Shown one piece after another: positions 9,253 through 17,151 of a stretch of DNA of 64,000 nucleotides (within the stretch, counting starts at the first letter, position 1; every line of letters starts with the position of its first letter). Made by a program: the position numbers and the translations under genes. This DNA comes from Mycolicibacterium sp. BiH015 (GTDB taxonomy: Bacteria > Actinomycetota > Actinomycetes > Mycobacteriales > Mycobacteriaceae). Below the pieces are notes generated by a model. It did not search any database and was not told the DNA's origin. It saw only the letters and a list, made by a program, of their open reading frames with translations. Where the stretch lies: NCBI RefSeq assembly GCF_027706845.1, contig NZ_JAQGCZ010000014.1, forward strand, positions 92,748 to 156,747. Reading direction: 5' to 3'.

Positions 9253-9285
9253 TACGCTACCGTAACCTACGTATTCGTAGGTTAC
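9253..9285. promoter_or_regulatory. Two-box operator upstream of the desaturase gene
   Basis: Two 12-bp boxes, TACGCTACCGTA (9253-9264) and TACGTATTCGTA (9268-9279), lie 15 bp apart. A perfect 10-bp inverted repeat, GTAACCTACG (9262-9271) and CGTAGGTTAC (9276-9285), surrounds TATT. The site lies 24-56 bp before the start codon. The TAC...GTA form and double box resemble TetR-family operators. The same arrangement occurs before the reductase gene at 10505-10531. Confidence 0.7.
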
Positions 9286-9298
9286 TACCCAGTAAAGT

Positions 9299-10441
9299 CT
9301 AGACGTCGAGCACGCAGTCGCCCGACGCTGCGGAAACGCACGTCTGCACCCGGGTGCCCGGTTCGTGCTCGACGCCGGTCCGCAGGTCGCGCACATGCCC
9401 TTCCACGAGTCCGACGACGCAGGACTGGCAGATGCCCATGCGGCAGCCGAACGGCATGCGTACCCCGGCATCTTCGCCGGCATCCATCAGCGACGTCGCG
9501 GCGTCGACCGTGGCCGACCGCCCCGACCGCCTGAACTCCACCGTGCCGCCGCTGCCGTGCACCGGGGCCCGCGACACCGCGAAACGCTCGAGATGCAACC
9601 GCTCGCCGGCACCCGCGGCCTTCCACGTCCGCTCGGCGGCCTCCAGCATCGCCTCCGGGCCGCAGGCCCACGTCTGACGTCCGCGCCAGTCGGGCACGAT
9701 CTCGTCGAGTCGGCCGAAGTCGAGTCTGCCGTCGGTCCGCGTCGCCCGAATGTGCAGTTGATACCCCTTGTTGCGATACGCCAGTTGCGACAGCTCCGAG
9801 GCGAACATCACATCCGACTCGGTGGGCGCCGAGTGCAGGTGCACGATGTCGTTGATCTGGGAGCGCCGAGCCAGCGTGCGCAGCATGGACATGACCGGAG
9901 TGATACCCGAACCTGCGGTCACAAACAGCACCGATGCCGGCGCCGGGTCGGGCATGACGAAATTGCCCTGCGGCGCCGCCAGTCTCACGATGGTGCCGGG
10001 TTCGACACCGCCGACCAGGTGGGTCGACAGGAAGCCTTCCGGCATCGCCTTGACGGTGATGGTGATGGTGCGCGAGCCCTTGCTGGTGACAGGACTGCTG
10101 GTGAGCGAATACGACCGCCAGCGCCAGCGCCCGTCGACAAGCAGGCCGATGCCGACGTACTGGCCGGCCTCATAGTCGAACGAGAAACCCCAGCCCGGTT
10201 TGATGACGAGCGTGGCCGAGTCCTCGGTCTCGCGGCGCACCTCGATCACGCGGCCGCGCAGTTCCCGCGCCGACCACAACGGGTTGGCGAGCTTGAGATA
10301 GTCATCGGGCAACAGCGGGGTGGTGATGCGGCCTGCGATCGTGCGCAGAACATGCCAGCCCGGCCGCTGCTTGGCACCGGCGACGGTGGGCCGGACGGTG
10401 TCGGCCACCTTCGCGGTGGTCTTGATTGTCGTCTTGGCCAT
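9299..10441 (-). CDS. Desaturase-partner oxidoreductase (FAD/NADPH/2Fe-2S)
   Basis: The electron-transfer partner of the DesA3-type desaturase, the counterpart of Rv3230c. It is a single 380-residue chain with an FAD domain (RSYS at 109-112), an NAD(P) domain (GSGITP at 179-184 and a WACGPEAML segment) and a C-terminal plant-type ferredoxin domain with Cys333, Cys338, Cys341 and Cys368. The start is ATG 10441 with GGAG upstream; a longer frame to 10585 is rejected because it would run through the operator. The gene sits just upstream of the desaturase in the same direction, and both carry the same operator. Confidence 0.94.
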   Translation of the reverse strand: MAKTTIKTTAKVADTVRPTVAGAKQRPGWHVLRTIAGRITTPLLPDDYLKLANPLWSARELRGRVIEVRRETEDSATLVIKPGWGFSFDYEAGQYVGIGLLVDGRWRWRSYSLTSSPVTSKGSRTITITVKAMPEGFLSTHLVGGVEPGTIVRLAAPQGNFVMPDPAPASVLFVTAGSGITPVMSMLRTLARRSQINDIVHLHSAPTESDVMFASELSQLAYRNKGYQLHIRATRTDGRLDFGRLDEIVPDWRGRQTWACGPEAMLEAAERTWKAAGAGERLHLERFAVSRAPVHGSGGTVEFRRSGRSATVDAATSLMDAGEDAGVRMPFGCRMGICQSCVVGLVEGHVRDLRTGVEHEPGTRVQTCVSAASGDCVLDV

Positions 10442-10504
10442 GACGGCTCCTGCCCGGATTGCACGTGGTTGGCGACGCGGCCCCAGCCTAGCGAGGCGCC
10501 TACC

Positions 10505-10531
10505 TACGGTACCGTAACTTACGCTACCGTA
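10505..10531. promoter_or_regulatory. Two-box operator upstream of the reductase gene
   Basis: Two 12-bp boxes, TACGGTACCGTA (10505-10516, a perfect palindrome) and TACGCTACCGTA (10520-10531), lie 15 bp apart. The second box is identical to the first box of the desaturase operator. The 24-nt block starting at 10501 matches the block starting at 9249 at 21 of 24 positions. It lies 64-90 bp before the reductase start and just after the stop of the next gene. Confidence 0.7.
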
Positions 10532-10539
10532 TCCACCTC

Positions 10540-11037
10540 TCAGAGCAGGTCGAGCAGGAACGGCAGCTCTTGTGGCGCATACCACGCGAGGTCGTGATCT
10601 TGGGCGTCGCCGACCGTGAGCTCGGAATCCTCGTCACCCAGATCGGCCGCGTCGATCACCTCGACGGCTGCGACGACCGCCGACTCGGCGGCCGCGTTGT
10701 CGACATACGCAGCGATCACGCGGGCCATGGGCAACTCCCCCGCCACCCGTACGACGGCGTCGTCGAGATCGGGCCGCAGCGTCACGTCCTCGGCGTCGGC
10801 TTCGACCACCACCCGCCGAGCGGGCAGCCCCTCGGAGTTGTCATCACCGAGCAGACGCAGCGATGCCATCGCGGCCTCCCGGAGTGCGACGTCGGCGAGT
10901 TCGTCCTCGTCCCCTTCCGCGTAGGCCTCGCGCAGCGTCGGCGTCACCGCGAACGCCGTTCCGTTGACGGGACGGAGCGAGCCGTCGGCGACCAACTGCT
11001 GCAGCATGGCCAGGGTTGCGGGAACGTAGACGCGCAC
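10540..11037 (-). CDS. DUF6912-type conserved mycobacterial protein (Rv3231c-like)
   Basis: A 165-residue acidic cytosolic protein conserved at this position in mycobacteria (Rv3231c); function unknown. It opens MRVYVPATLAMLQQLV and contains an alanine-rich helical middle and an acidic stretch (DAADLGDEDSELT) before a hydrophobic C-terminal LPFLLDLL. There are no catalytic motifs, signal peptide or membrane helices. The start is GTG 11037. It reads toward the reductase-desaturase pair but is separated from it by the 10505-10531 operator, so it probably belongs to a different transcript. Confidence 0.85.
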   Translation of the reverse strand: MRVYVPATLAMLQQLVADGSLRPVNGTAFAVTPTLREAYAEGDEDELADVALREAAMASLRLLGDDNSEGLPARRVVVEADAEDVTLRPDLDDAVVRVAGELPMARVIAAYVDNAAAESAVVAAVEVIDAADLGDEDSELTVGDAQDHDLAWYAPQELPFLLDLL

Positions 11038-11145
11038 CAGGTGAGGCTAGCGGGCAGAGCTCGCAGAACCACGGACCGCGGCACAAACGGTCAGGACAGT
11101 GCGGGCGCGTCGGTCAGCTCCAGGCGGACACCCGCACGACGGTGG

Positions 11146-11352
11146 CTCCCGGTCGCCTTCGTCTCCTTCCGTCCCGCTACTCACAACGGCGTCGAAGCGC
11201 TGCGTGATCACCTGGTGCAGAACCTGGCGCGGTACAAGCTGCCGGTTTCCATTGTCGAGCTGGCGCAAGTTCCGAAGAACCCGGTGGGCAAGATGGACAA
11301 GCCGGCTCTGCGCCGGCGGCTCGCCGAGACACGAACACAGGAAACGCTGTGA
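11146..11352 (+). pseudogene. C-terminal remnant of an acyl-CoA synthetase (FadD-type)
   Basis: The translated fragment (about 68 residues) reads like the extreme C-terminus of an AMP-forming acyl-CoA ligase: VAFVSFRP, then EALRDHLVQNLARYKLP, then VPKNPVGKMDKPALRR, which includes the catalytic Lys of the A10 motif (NPVGKMDK). The roughly 450-residue adenylation domain that should precede it is missing; upstream bases encode the antiparallel Rv3231c-like gene. No plausible start or ribosome site precedes it, so I call it a decayed remnant rather than a gene. It ends at a clean stop at 11350-11352. Confidence 0.75.
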
Positions 11353-11381
11353 ACCTCCGACCCCTTGGTCGACCCGCCGGG

Positions 11382-11846
11382 TCAGTGGCTCAAGATCTTG
11401 ATGGCGACCACGAGGGCCCCGACACCCGTCAGCATTGCGATCGTCGCAACCTTCTGCCCTAGCGACAACTGCGCGCGGCGTACGGCCAGCAGCGCGATGA
11501 ACCCCAACTCCGCGACCAGGATCCACATCGCGACCCACATCGCGGTATCGACGTCGAGCGCACCGAAACCGGCGGCAACCAATGTCAGGACGGGCAGTAC
11601 CGCGGCGGCCACGATCTGACCCGACGCCTGCAACAAACGCAGACCGATCCGGCCGCGAGGCGCCGACCGGTGGACCCCCAGATGAGCGACCCAGTCGGCC
11701 AGCGGGCTTGCCGCCCACAGACCGCCGGTCGCCATCAGCACATCGACCACCCGGAGCCATGCGCTGGTCTCGGGGGTCGTGTAACGCGCCAGTGCGGCCA
11801 GCGTCGCCAGGCAGGTCATGGCACCGTAGATCCGCTCCCTCAGCAA
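11382..11846 (-). CDS. Small integral membrane protein, function unknown
   Basis: A polytopic protein of about 154 aa with four likely membrane helices: IYGAMTCLATLAALA, VVDVLMATGGLWAASPLA, QIVAAAVLPVLTLVAAGFGAL and WVAMWILVAELGFIALLAV, plus a final VATIAMLTGVGALVVAIKIL. No family was recognised with certainty. I use TTG 11846, giving a charged LLRER N-terminus before the first helix; ATG 11819 would truncate that helix. It lies downstream of the stress-protein gene in the same direction and overlaps nothing important. Confidence 0.65.
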   Translation of the reverse strand: MLRERIYGAMTCLATLAALARYTTPETSAWLRVVDVLMATGGLWAASPLADWVAHLGVHRSAPRGRIGLRLLQASGQIVAAAVLPVLTLVAAGFGALDVDTAMWVAMWILVAELGFIALLAVRRAQLSLGQKVATIAMLTGVGALVVAIKILSH

Positions 11847-11925
11847 GGTGACCGCATGGTCGCCGACGCCCGCGTGCTGCGCGGGAAGCGCGGCCCGACG
11901 GTGCGGGCCACGCTCGGTGCGCGGA

Positions 11926-12387
11926 TCAGTTGCGCTCGGCAATCTTCTTCGCCTCATCCAGATACCCGGCGTCGACCTGAACGACATACTTGGTAGCGGC
12001 CAGCACTCCGGCACTGCTGAAGTCCCGCTCGCCGCCGGTGGCCCAGTGCGCGGTGAATCCGAACAGTGCGCCCCAGAATGCGCCGATCAGCAGGCTGCCC
12101 GCGAGCGCAAGCAGCACGCCCGACCCGCCGGCGAAGATAGCCATGAGCGCGCCGACGAGCAACCCGAACCAGGCGCCGGTTCCTGCACCGTACAGCGCGG
12201 CACGGCCCTTGGTCATGCGCCCGGTAACCTGCTCGATCGTGTGCAGCCCCTCTCCGACAATGCGAATATGCTGTACCGGAAAACCGTTGTCGGACAACCG
12301 GTCCACCAAACGCTGCGCGTCGGCGTAGCTCTTGTACTCGCGGAGCACCAGCGTCTCCAACGCCCGAGGCTCGACTGTGTGGGTCAT
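11926..12387 (-). CDS. General stress protein 17M-like membrane protein
   Basis: A 153-residue protein of the GSP17M/YflT-like family. An N-terminal soluble part (LREYKSYADAQRLVDRLSDNGFP followed by VQHIRIVGE) has the usual 'shift along the chain' fold. A glycine/alanine-rich hydrophobic hairpin follows (GLLVGALMAIFAGG and ALAGSLLIGAFWGALFGF). The C-terminus contains KYVVQVDAGYLDEAKKI. ATG 12387 has GGGAG 6 nt upstream. It is transcribed divergently from a MarR-type regulator across two palindromes, so repression by that MarR protein is likely. Its exact role is unknown; relatives respond to stress. Confidence 0.8.
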   Translation of the reverse strand: MTHTVEPRALETLVLREYKSYADAQRLVDRLSDNGFPVQHIRIVGEGLHTIEQVTGRMTKGRAALYGAGTGAWFGLLVGALMAIFAGGSGVLLALAGSLLIGAFWGALFGFTAHWATGGERDFSSAGVLAATKYVVQVDAGYLDEAKKIAERN

Positions 12388-12402
12388 TTTCGACTCCCAT
12401 CG

Positions 12403-12463
12403 TATAGTTGGTTTGTACAATCAAACTATAAATGTGAATAGTTGGTTGGTACAAACCAAATAG
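12403..12463. promoter_or_regulatory. Paired MarR-type operators in the divergent stress-protein/marR promoter
   Basis: The AT-rich divergent gap holds two palindromes. The first (12403-12430) is centred on TTGTACAA and pairs at 12 of 14 positions, ending TATAGTT and AACTATA. The second (12438-12463) contains TTGGTTGGTACAAACCAA. Both share the TAGTTGGTT and GTACAA elements. This is the usual layout for a MarR regulator that represses itself and its neighbour. Confidence 0.75.
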
Positions 12464-12471
12464 AGGTGGGA

Positions 12472-12942
12472 GTGATCACAGTGCCGACAGAAGAGGCAAC
12501 GGGCCGCCAACTTCAAGCGGCAATGGCCGGCATCGTATGGCTGTTGGGCCGTGCCGAGTCGCGCGCCGTGGTGTTCGGCGACGCGGGCGCAGACCTGTCC
12601 CCGGTCGACGAGCAGCTGGTACGCACGGTGAAGGCCCGAGGCCCAGTGCGGGTCACCGATCTGGCGGCGTGGCAAGGGGTCGACAAGTCAACAATCACCC
12701 CGCAAGTGCGTCGGCTGGAACAACGCGGCCTCATCAAGCGCAGTTCTGATCCCGGGGATGGCCGGGCGGCACTGCTCACGGTCACCGCGAAGGGTCGACG
12801 GACGTGTGAGCGGATGGACGCCTCTGCCGTCGAGTTCATCGCCGACGCACTCACCGGGTGGACCGAGAAAGATCGCACCACCCTGGCCGACCTGTTCGAT
12901 CGGTTTGCCGACGACTTGACTCGCGCACTCAGGGACCGATGA
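12472..12942 (+). CDS. MarR-family transcriptional regulator
   Basis: A 156-residue winged-helix regulator. Helix-turn-helix: VRVTDLAAWQGVDKSTITPQ, then VRRLEQRGLIKRSSDPGDGRAALLTVTAKG, which is the recognition helix and the wing with the family's DxRAxxLxLT pattern. Terminal helices should form the dimer. GTG 12472 follows a GAGGTGGGA ribosome site; the longer frame from 12442 lies inside the operator. It is divergent from the GSP17M-like gene and probably autorepressing. No ligand can be deduced. The 3' end is 18 nt from the convergent ppk2 stop. Confidence 0.88.
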   Translation: MITVPTEEATGRQLQAAMAGIVWLLGRAESRAVVFGDAGADLSPVDEQLVRTVKARGPVRVTDLAAWQGVDKSTITPQVRRLEQRGLIKRSSDPGDGRAALLTVTAKGRRTCERMDASAVEFIADALTGWTEKDRTTLADLFDRFADDLTRALRDR

Positions 12943-12960
12943 GACGCACGCGTAGAAGTG

Positions 12961-13791
12961 CTACTCGCGGTCGCCGATCAGCGTCGCCACGTGATCGTCG
13001 ACGTAGGTGGACAGTTCACGCGGCGGTCTCTGGTAGTCGCCGCTGAGCACCGGACGCTTCGGCAGTTTCACCTTGGGGATGTCGACGTCGTAGTAGTCGA
13101 TGGTCGACAACAGATGGGCGATCATGTTGAGCCGGGCGTGCTTCTTGATGTCGGATTCCACGACGTACCAGGGGCTCAGCGGGGTGTCGGTGTGCACCAT
13201 CATCTGATCCTTGGCGCGGGAGTAATCCTCCCACCGGTAAACCGACTCCAGATCCATCGGTGACAGTTTCCACCGTCGCACCGGATCGTTGAGCCTGGAC
13301 TTGAAACGGCGCAACTGTTCCTCGTCGGACACCGAGAACCAGTACTTGCGCAGAATCACACCGTCCTCGATCAGCATCTGCTCGAAAATCGGCGTCTGGC
13401 GCAGGAACAGTGCATGCTCGGCCGGGGTGCAGAACCCCATCACCTTCTCCACCCCTGCGCGGTTGTACCAAGACCGGTCGAACAACACGATCTCACCTTT
13501 GGCGGGCAGGTGGGCGATGTAGCGTTGGAAATACCATTGCCCACGTTCACGATCCGACGGAGCCGGCAGTGCCGCGATGGTCGCGATACGCGGGCTCAGA
13601 TATTCGGTGATCCGCTTGATCGCGCCGCCCTTACCCGCCGCGTCGCGGCCCTCGAAGACGATGACGACGCGGGAACCGGTGGCCTTCACCCACTCCTGGA
13701 GCTTCACCAATTCCGTTTGGAGCCGGAATAATTCGGCTTCATAGACATCGTCGGGCAGCTTGTTATTCTTGCCCGACTTCTTGTTCGCCAC
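12961..13791 (-). CDS. ppk2: Polyphosphate kinase 2
   Basis: PPK2 enzymes transfer phosphate between polyphosphate and nucleoside diphosphates, usually making GTP or ATP from polyphosphate. Seen here: Walker A GRDAAGKGG (48-56), the lid region ALPAPSDRERGQWYFQRY, Walker B DRSWYNR (105-111) and KYWFSVSDEEQLRRF. At 276 aa it is a one-domain PPK2 and matches Rv3232c. The GTG start at 13791 immediately follows the transporter stop (TAG at 13794-13792) with no gap, implying translational coupling to the BCCT transporter. Confidence 0.93.
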   Translation of the reverse strand: MANKKSGKNNKLPDDVYEAELFRLQTELVKLQEWVKATGSRVVIVFEGRDAAGKGGAIKRITEYLSPRIATIAALPAPSDRERGQWYFQRYIAHLPAKGEIVLFDRSWYNRAGVEKVMGFCTPAEHALFLRQTPIFEQMLIEDGVILRKYWFSVSDEEQLRRFKSRLNDPVRRWKLSPMDLESVYRWEDYSRAKDQMMVHTDTPLSPWYVVESDIKKHARLNMIAHLLSTIDYYDVDIPKVKLPKRPVLSGDYQRPPRELSTYVDDHVATLIGDRE

Positions 13792-15531
13792 CTACCGGGC
13801 CTTGTCGTCGTCGCAGTGGGGATCTTTCTCCACCGAGATGATGAAGTCGTCGCCGTGTTGGGTGACTCCGGAGATCACCGCGCTGTTGACCGCCTCGGCC
13901 GCGTACTCGCGACGCACGATCTTGGGGTCGTGGCGCAGATCTTTGACCAGAGAGACTGCGAGCCCCACCATGACGAGCAGGAACGGCAGGGCGGCGATGA
14001 TTGTGATGGTCTGAAGACCGGTGAGGGCGTCCTCACCCCCGACGAGCAGCATCACCGCAGCCACCGCCCCGGTCGCGACGCCCCAGAACACGACGGTGCC
14101 GCGACTGGGATGGATGGTGCCCCTCTGCGACAGCGACCCCATGACGATCGACGCCGCATCCGCCCCGGAGACGAAGAAGATCGCGACCAGCACCATCACG
14201 ATGATGCTGGCGATGGTCGCGATCGGATACTGATCGAGCAGCGTGAACAGCTGCTCCTCCACGCCGCCTTCGCCGGCGAGGTCAGTCCCGTTCTGTTGCA
14301 GATTGATCGCCGCGCCGCCGAAGATGGCGAACCAGACCAGCGAGACGATGCTGGGAACCAGCAGCACGCCGCCGACGAATTGCCGGATGGTGCGTCCCCG
14401 CGAGATCCGGGCGATGAACATCCCCACGAACGGGGTCCAGGACACCCACCAGGCCCAGTAGAAGATCGTCCACGACTGCAGCCAGGCGTTGACGTCGGCA
14501 CCTTCGGCACCGGTGCGCGCCGACATCATGTTCAGGTCGGCAAAGTAGCTACCCAGCGATGTCGGCAGCAGGTTCAGAATGAAAACCGTTGGGCCGACTA
14601 TGAATACGAACAGGGCCAGCAGCAGGGCCAGCACCATGTTGATGTTGGACAGCCACTGGATGCCGCGTGCGATGCCCGACACCGCCGACAGTACGAAACA
14701 GACGGTCAGCACCGTGATGATGACGACCAGGATCGCGTTGCCGGCCTCGCCGATGCCGGCGACGATCTGCAGACCGCTGCGGATCTGAAGGGCGCCGAGG
14801 CCGAGGGAGGCGGCCGAACCGAACAGCGTGGCGAAGATCGCCAGCATGTCGATGACCTTGCCCCACGGGCCATTGGCTCGTGATCCCAGCAGCGGCTCGA
14901 ATGCCGCGCTGATCAGCTGCAGGCGACCTTTGCGGTAGACGCCGTAGGCGATGGCCAGGCCGACGACGGCGTAAATGGCCCACGGATGAAGGGTCCAGTG
15001 GAACAACGTCGTGGCCATCGCGTTCTGGACGGACTCGGGGTTGCCTGCGGCCCCGGTTCCCGGTGGCGGCGTCGCGAAATGCGACAACGGTTCTGCGACA
15101 CCGAAGAACATCAACCCGATGCCCATCCCGGCGCTGAACATCATCGCCACCCAGGACACGCCGTTGAACTCGGGCTCTTCGTCGTCACGGCCCAGGGGAA
15201 TGGTGCCGTACCGGCCGAGCGCCAGGTACAGGACGAAGACGACGAAACCGGTGCTGGTGAGTGCAAACAACCAACCGGTGTTGTCCATCACCCGCGTCAG
15301 CGCGGAGCTCGACGCGGTGGCCAAGGTCTCGGTGCTCAAGAACCCCCACACCAAGAACGCCGCAGCGAGAACCGAGGTGACGCCGAACACCACCCAGTCG
15401 ATGCCACGCGAACGCGAGAACTCGTGCTCAGCCACCGGGACGTCCAACACAGGGTGCAGCCGGGGCTCGTCGGCGTCGGACTTGGGGACCGCAGTGATCT
15501 CGCGGTCGGAAATGTCGGCCATCCAAATCAT
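13792..15531 (-). CDS. BCCT-family betaine/choline/carnitine transporter
   Basis: A 579-residue secondary transporter of the betaine/carnitine/choline family with about 12 membrane helices. Signature features are MMFSAGMGIGLMFFGVAEP, the aromatic substrate box FYWAWWVSWTPFVGMFIARISRGRTIR, and VSGADAASIVMG. It should import compatible solutes such as glycine betaine by Na+ or H+ symport for osmoprotection. A C-terminal charged tail (KDPHCDDDKAR) could sense osmotic stress as in BetP. ATG 15531 has AGG six bases upstream; ATG 15522 is an alternative. ppk2 follows directly with no intergenic base. Confidence 0.93.
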   Translation of the reverse strand: MIWMADISDREITAVPKSDADEPRLHPVLDVPVAEHEFSRSRGIDWVVFGVTSVLAAAFLVWGFLSTETLATASSSALTRVMDNTGWLFALTSTGFVVFVLYLALGRYGTIPLGRDDEEPEFNGVSWVAMMFSAGMGIGLMFFGVAEPLSHFATPPPGTGAAGNPESVQNAMATTLFHWTLHPWAIYAVVGLAIAYGVYRKGRLQLISAAFEPLLGSRANGPWGKVIDMLAIFATLFGSAASLGLGALQIRSGLQIVAGIGEAGNAILVVIITVLTVCFVLSAVSGIARGIQWLSNINMVLALLLALFVFIVGPTVFILNLLPTSLGSYFADLNMMSARTGAEGADVNAWLQSWTIFYWAWWVSWTPFVGMFIARISRGRTIRQFVGGVLLVPSIVSLVWFAIFGGAAINLQQNGTDLAGEGGVEEQLFTLLDQYPIATIASIIVMVLVAIFFVSGADAASIVMGSLSQRGTIHPSRGTVVFWGVATGAVAAVMLLVGGEDALTGLQTITIIAALPFLLVMVGLAVSLVKDLRHDPKIVRREYAAEAVNSAVISGVTQHGDDFIISVEKDPHCDDDKAR

Positions 15532-15580
15532 TCGACGCCTGTTGCGGGCACCCGTCAAATCACATCGCGTCACAAACCGG

Positions 15581-16990
15581 TTACTGTGCGGCTTCCACCA
15601 GTTCATCGAGCGCTTCGCGCAGCAGGCTCGGCAGCATGTCCACATCGCTCATCGCGTCACGGTCGGCGTTGATGCCGAAGTAGAGCATGCCGTTGTAGGA
15701 CGTGACACCGATCGCCAGCGTCTGGTTGTGCAGCAGCGGCGGCACCGCATAGGTCTCCAGCAGCTTGGTGCCCGCGATGTACATCTGACTCTGGGCGCCG
15801 GGCACATTGGTGATGAGCAGATTGAACTGCCGCGCCGAGAAGCTGGTGGCCACACGAATTCCCATGGCGTGCAGGGTCGGTGGCGCAAAACCCGACAGCG
15901 TGACGATGGTGCGGGCGTCGACCAGGCTGGTCGCCGTCGGATGGGTTTCGGTCGCGTGCGATATCTGCGACAACCGGACGACGGCGTTGGCCTCGCCGAC
16001 AGGGAGGTCGACCAGGAACGGCGCCACCTCGCTGATGGCCTGGCCCGGACCCGACGAGTCGATCTCGGCATCCGGATACACCGACATCGGCGCCATCGCC
16101 CGCACGGTGGTGGTCGAGGTCACCGGCTCCCCGCGGGAGAGCAGCCAGTTCCGCAGCGCGCCGGCCACCATCGCGAGCACGACGTCGTTGATGTCGCAGT
16201 CGTAGCGGGCGCGCACGACGCGGAACTCGTCGAGGCTCCCGGAGGCCACGGAGAACCGCCGGTTACGGGAGACGGTGGTGTTCAGCGGACTGCTCGGCGC
16301 GGTGCCGCGAGCGACCGTGCGGGCCACATCCGCCACGCGCCGGCCGAGATCGACGATCTGCGCGGTACTGGTCACGGTCTCCGTCACGGCATGGCGGAGC
16401 GCGGAGGCCTGCGCGGTCGGCCGCATGATCCATTCACCGAGCGCGCCCATCAACAGCTGCCGGTCGCTGGGCTCGCGGCCTGGAATCCAGATGTCCTCGC
16501 CGAACGCGGGCGGCTTCTGCGTGCGATCGGCGATGACGTGGCCGATCTCCAGGGCCGTCATGCCGTTGACGAGTGCCTGATGCGATTTGGTGTAGATCGC
16601 GACGCGGTTCTTCGCGAGCCCCTCGACGAGGTACATCTCCCACAGCGGACGGGTCTTGTCGAGCGGGCGCGAACCCAGCCGGGCGATGAGGTCGTGCAGC
16701 TGAACGTCACTGCCCGGGGACGGCAACGCCGAGCGCCTGACGTGGTAGGTGATGTCGAAATCGCGGTCGTCGACCCAGACGGGCCGGGCGAGGCCCAGGG
16801 TGACCTCCCGGACCTTCTGCCGGTACCGCGGGATCTGCGGGAGGCGCTGCTCGACGGTGGCAAGGAGCGTCTCGTAGCTCAGCCCGTTGCGTGGTTTGCG
16901 CAGAATCTGCAGCGAGCCGACGTACATCGGCGTCGACGAGTTCTCCAGCCGGTAGAAGGATGCGTCCGACGCCGACAATCTGGTCACCAT
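15581..16990 (-). CDS. tgs3: Wax ester synthase/diacylglycerol acyltransferase (Tgs3-like, full length)
   Basis: A 469-residue WS/DGAT family enzyme that would esterify diacylglycerol or fatty alcohols with acyl-CoA for storage lipid. The active-site HHxxxDG motif is altered to S136-H137-QALV-N142-G143: the second, catalytic His stays, the first His is Ser and the Asp is Asn. Later family marks are NRRFSVASGSLDEF, NDVVLAMVAGALR, MAPMSVYPD and LLITNVPG. As I recall, M. tuberculosis carries this protein split into Rv3234c and Rv3233c, whereas here the chain is intact. Start at 16990, MVTRLSASDASFY. Activity is plausible but not assured given the motif. Confidence 0.9.
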   Translation of the reverse strand: MVTRLSASDASFYRLENSSTPMYVGSLQILRKPRNGLSYETLLATVEQRLPQIPRYRQKVREVTLGLARPVWVDDRDFDITYHVRRSALPSPGSDVQLHDLIARLGSRPLDKTRPLWEMYLVEGLAKNRVAIYTKSHQALVNGMTALEIGHVIADRTQKPPAFGEDIWIPGREPSDRQLLMGALGEWIMRPTAQASALRHAVTETVTSTAQIVDLGRRVADVARTVARGTAPSSPLNTTVSRNRRFSVASGSLDEFRVVRARYDCDINDVVLAMVAGALRNWLLSRGEPVTSTTTVRAMAPMSVYPDAEIDSSGPGQAISEVAPFLVDLPVGEANAVVRLSQISHATETHPTATSLVDARTIVTLSGFAPPTLHAMGIRVATSFSARQFNLLITNVPGAQSQMYIAGTKLLETYAVPPLLHNQTLAIGVTSYNGMLYFGINADRDAMSDVDMLPSLLREALDELVEAAQ

Positions 16991-17151
16991 GCGCGGCGCA
17001 GCCTCCCTCGCTCCGTCAACGATCGTCAGACACGTTATCCGCAGAATGTGAGCCGGCGCCGAATGGGTGCTCTCCGCCCTCTGACATGCGTGCGATCATG
17101 GGATGGCCTGCCACTCTCCAGCAGCTGTCCGTCGAACGCTGGAGAACGCTC

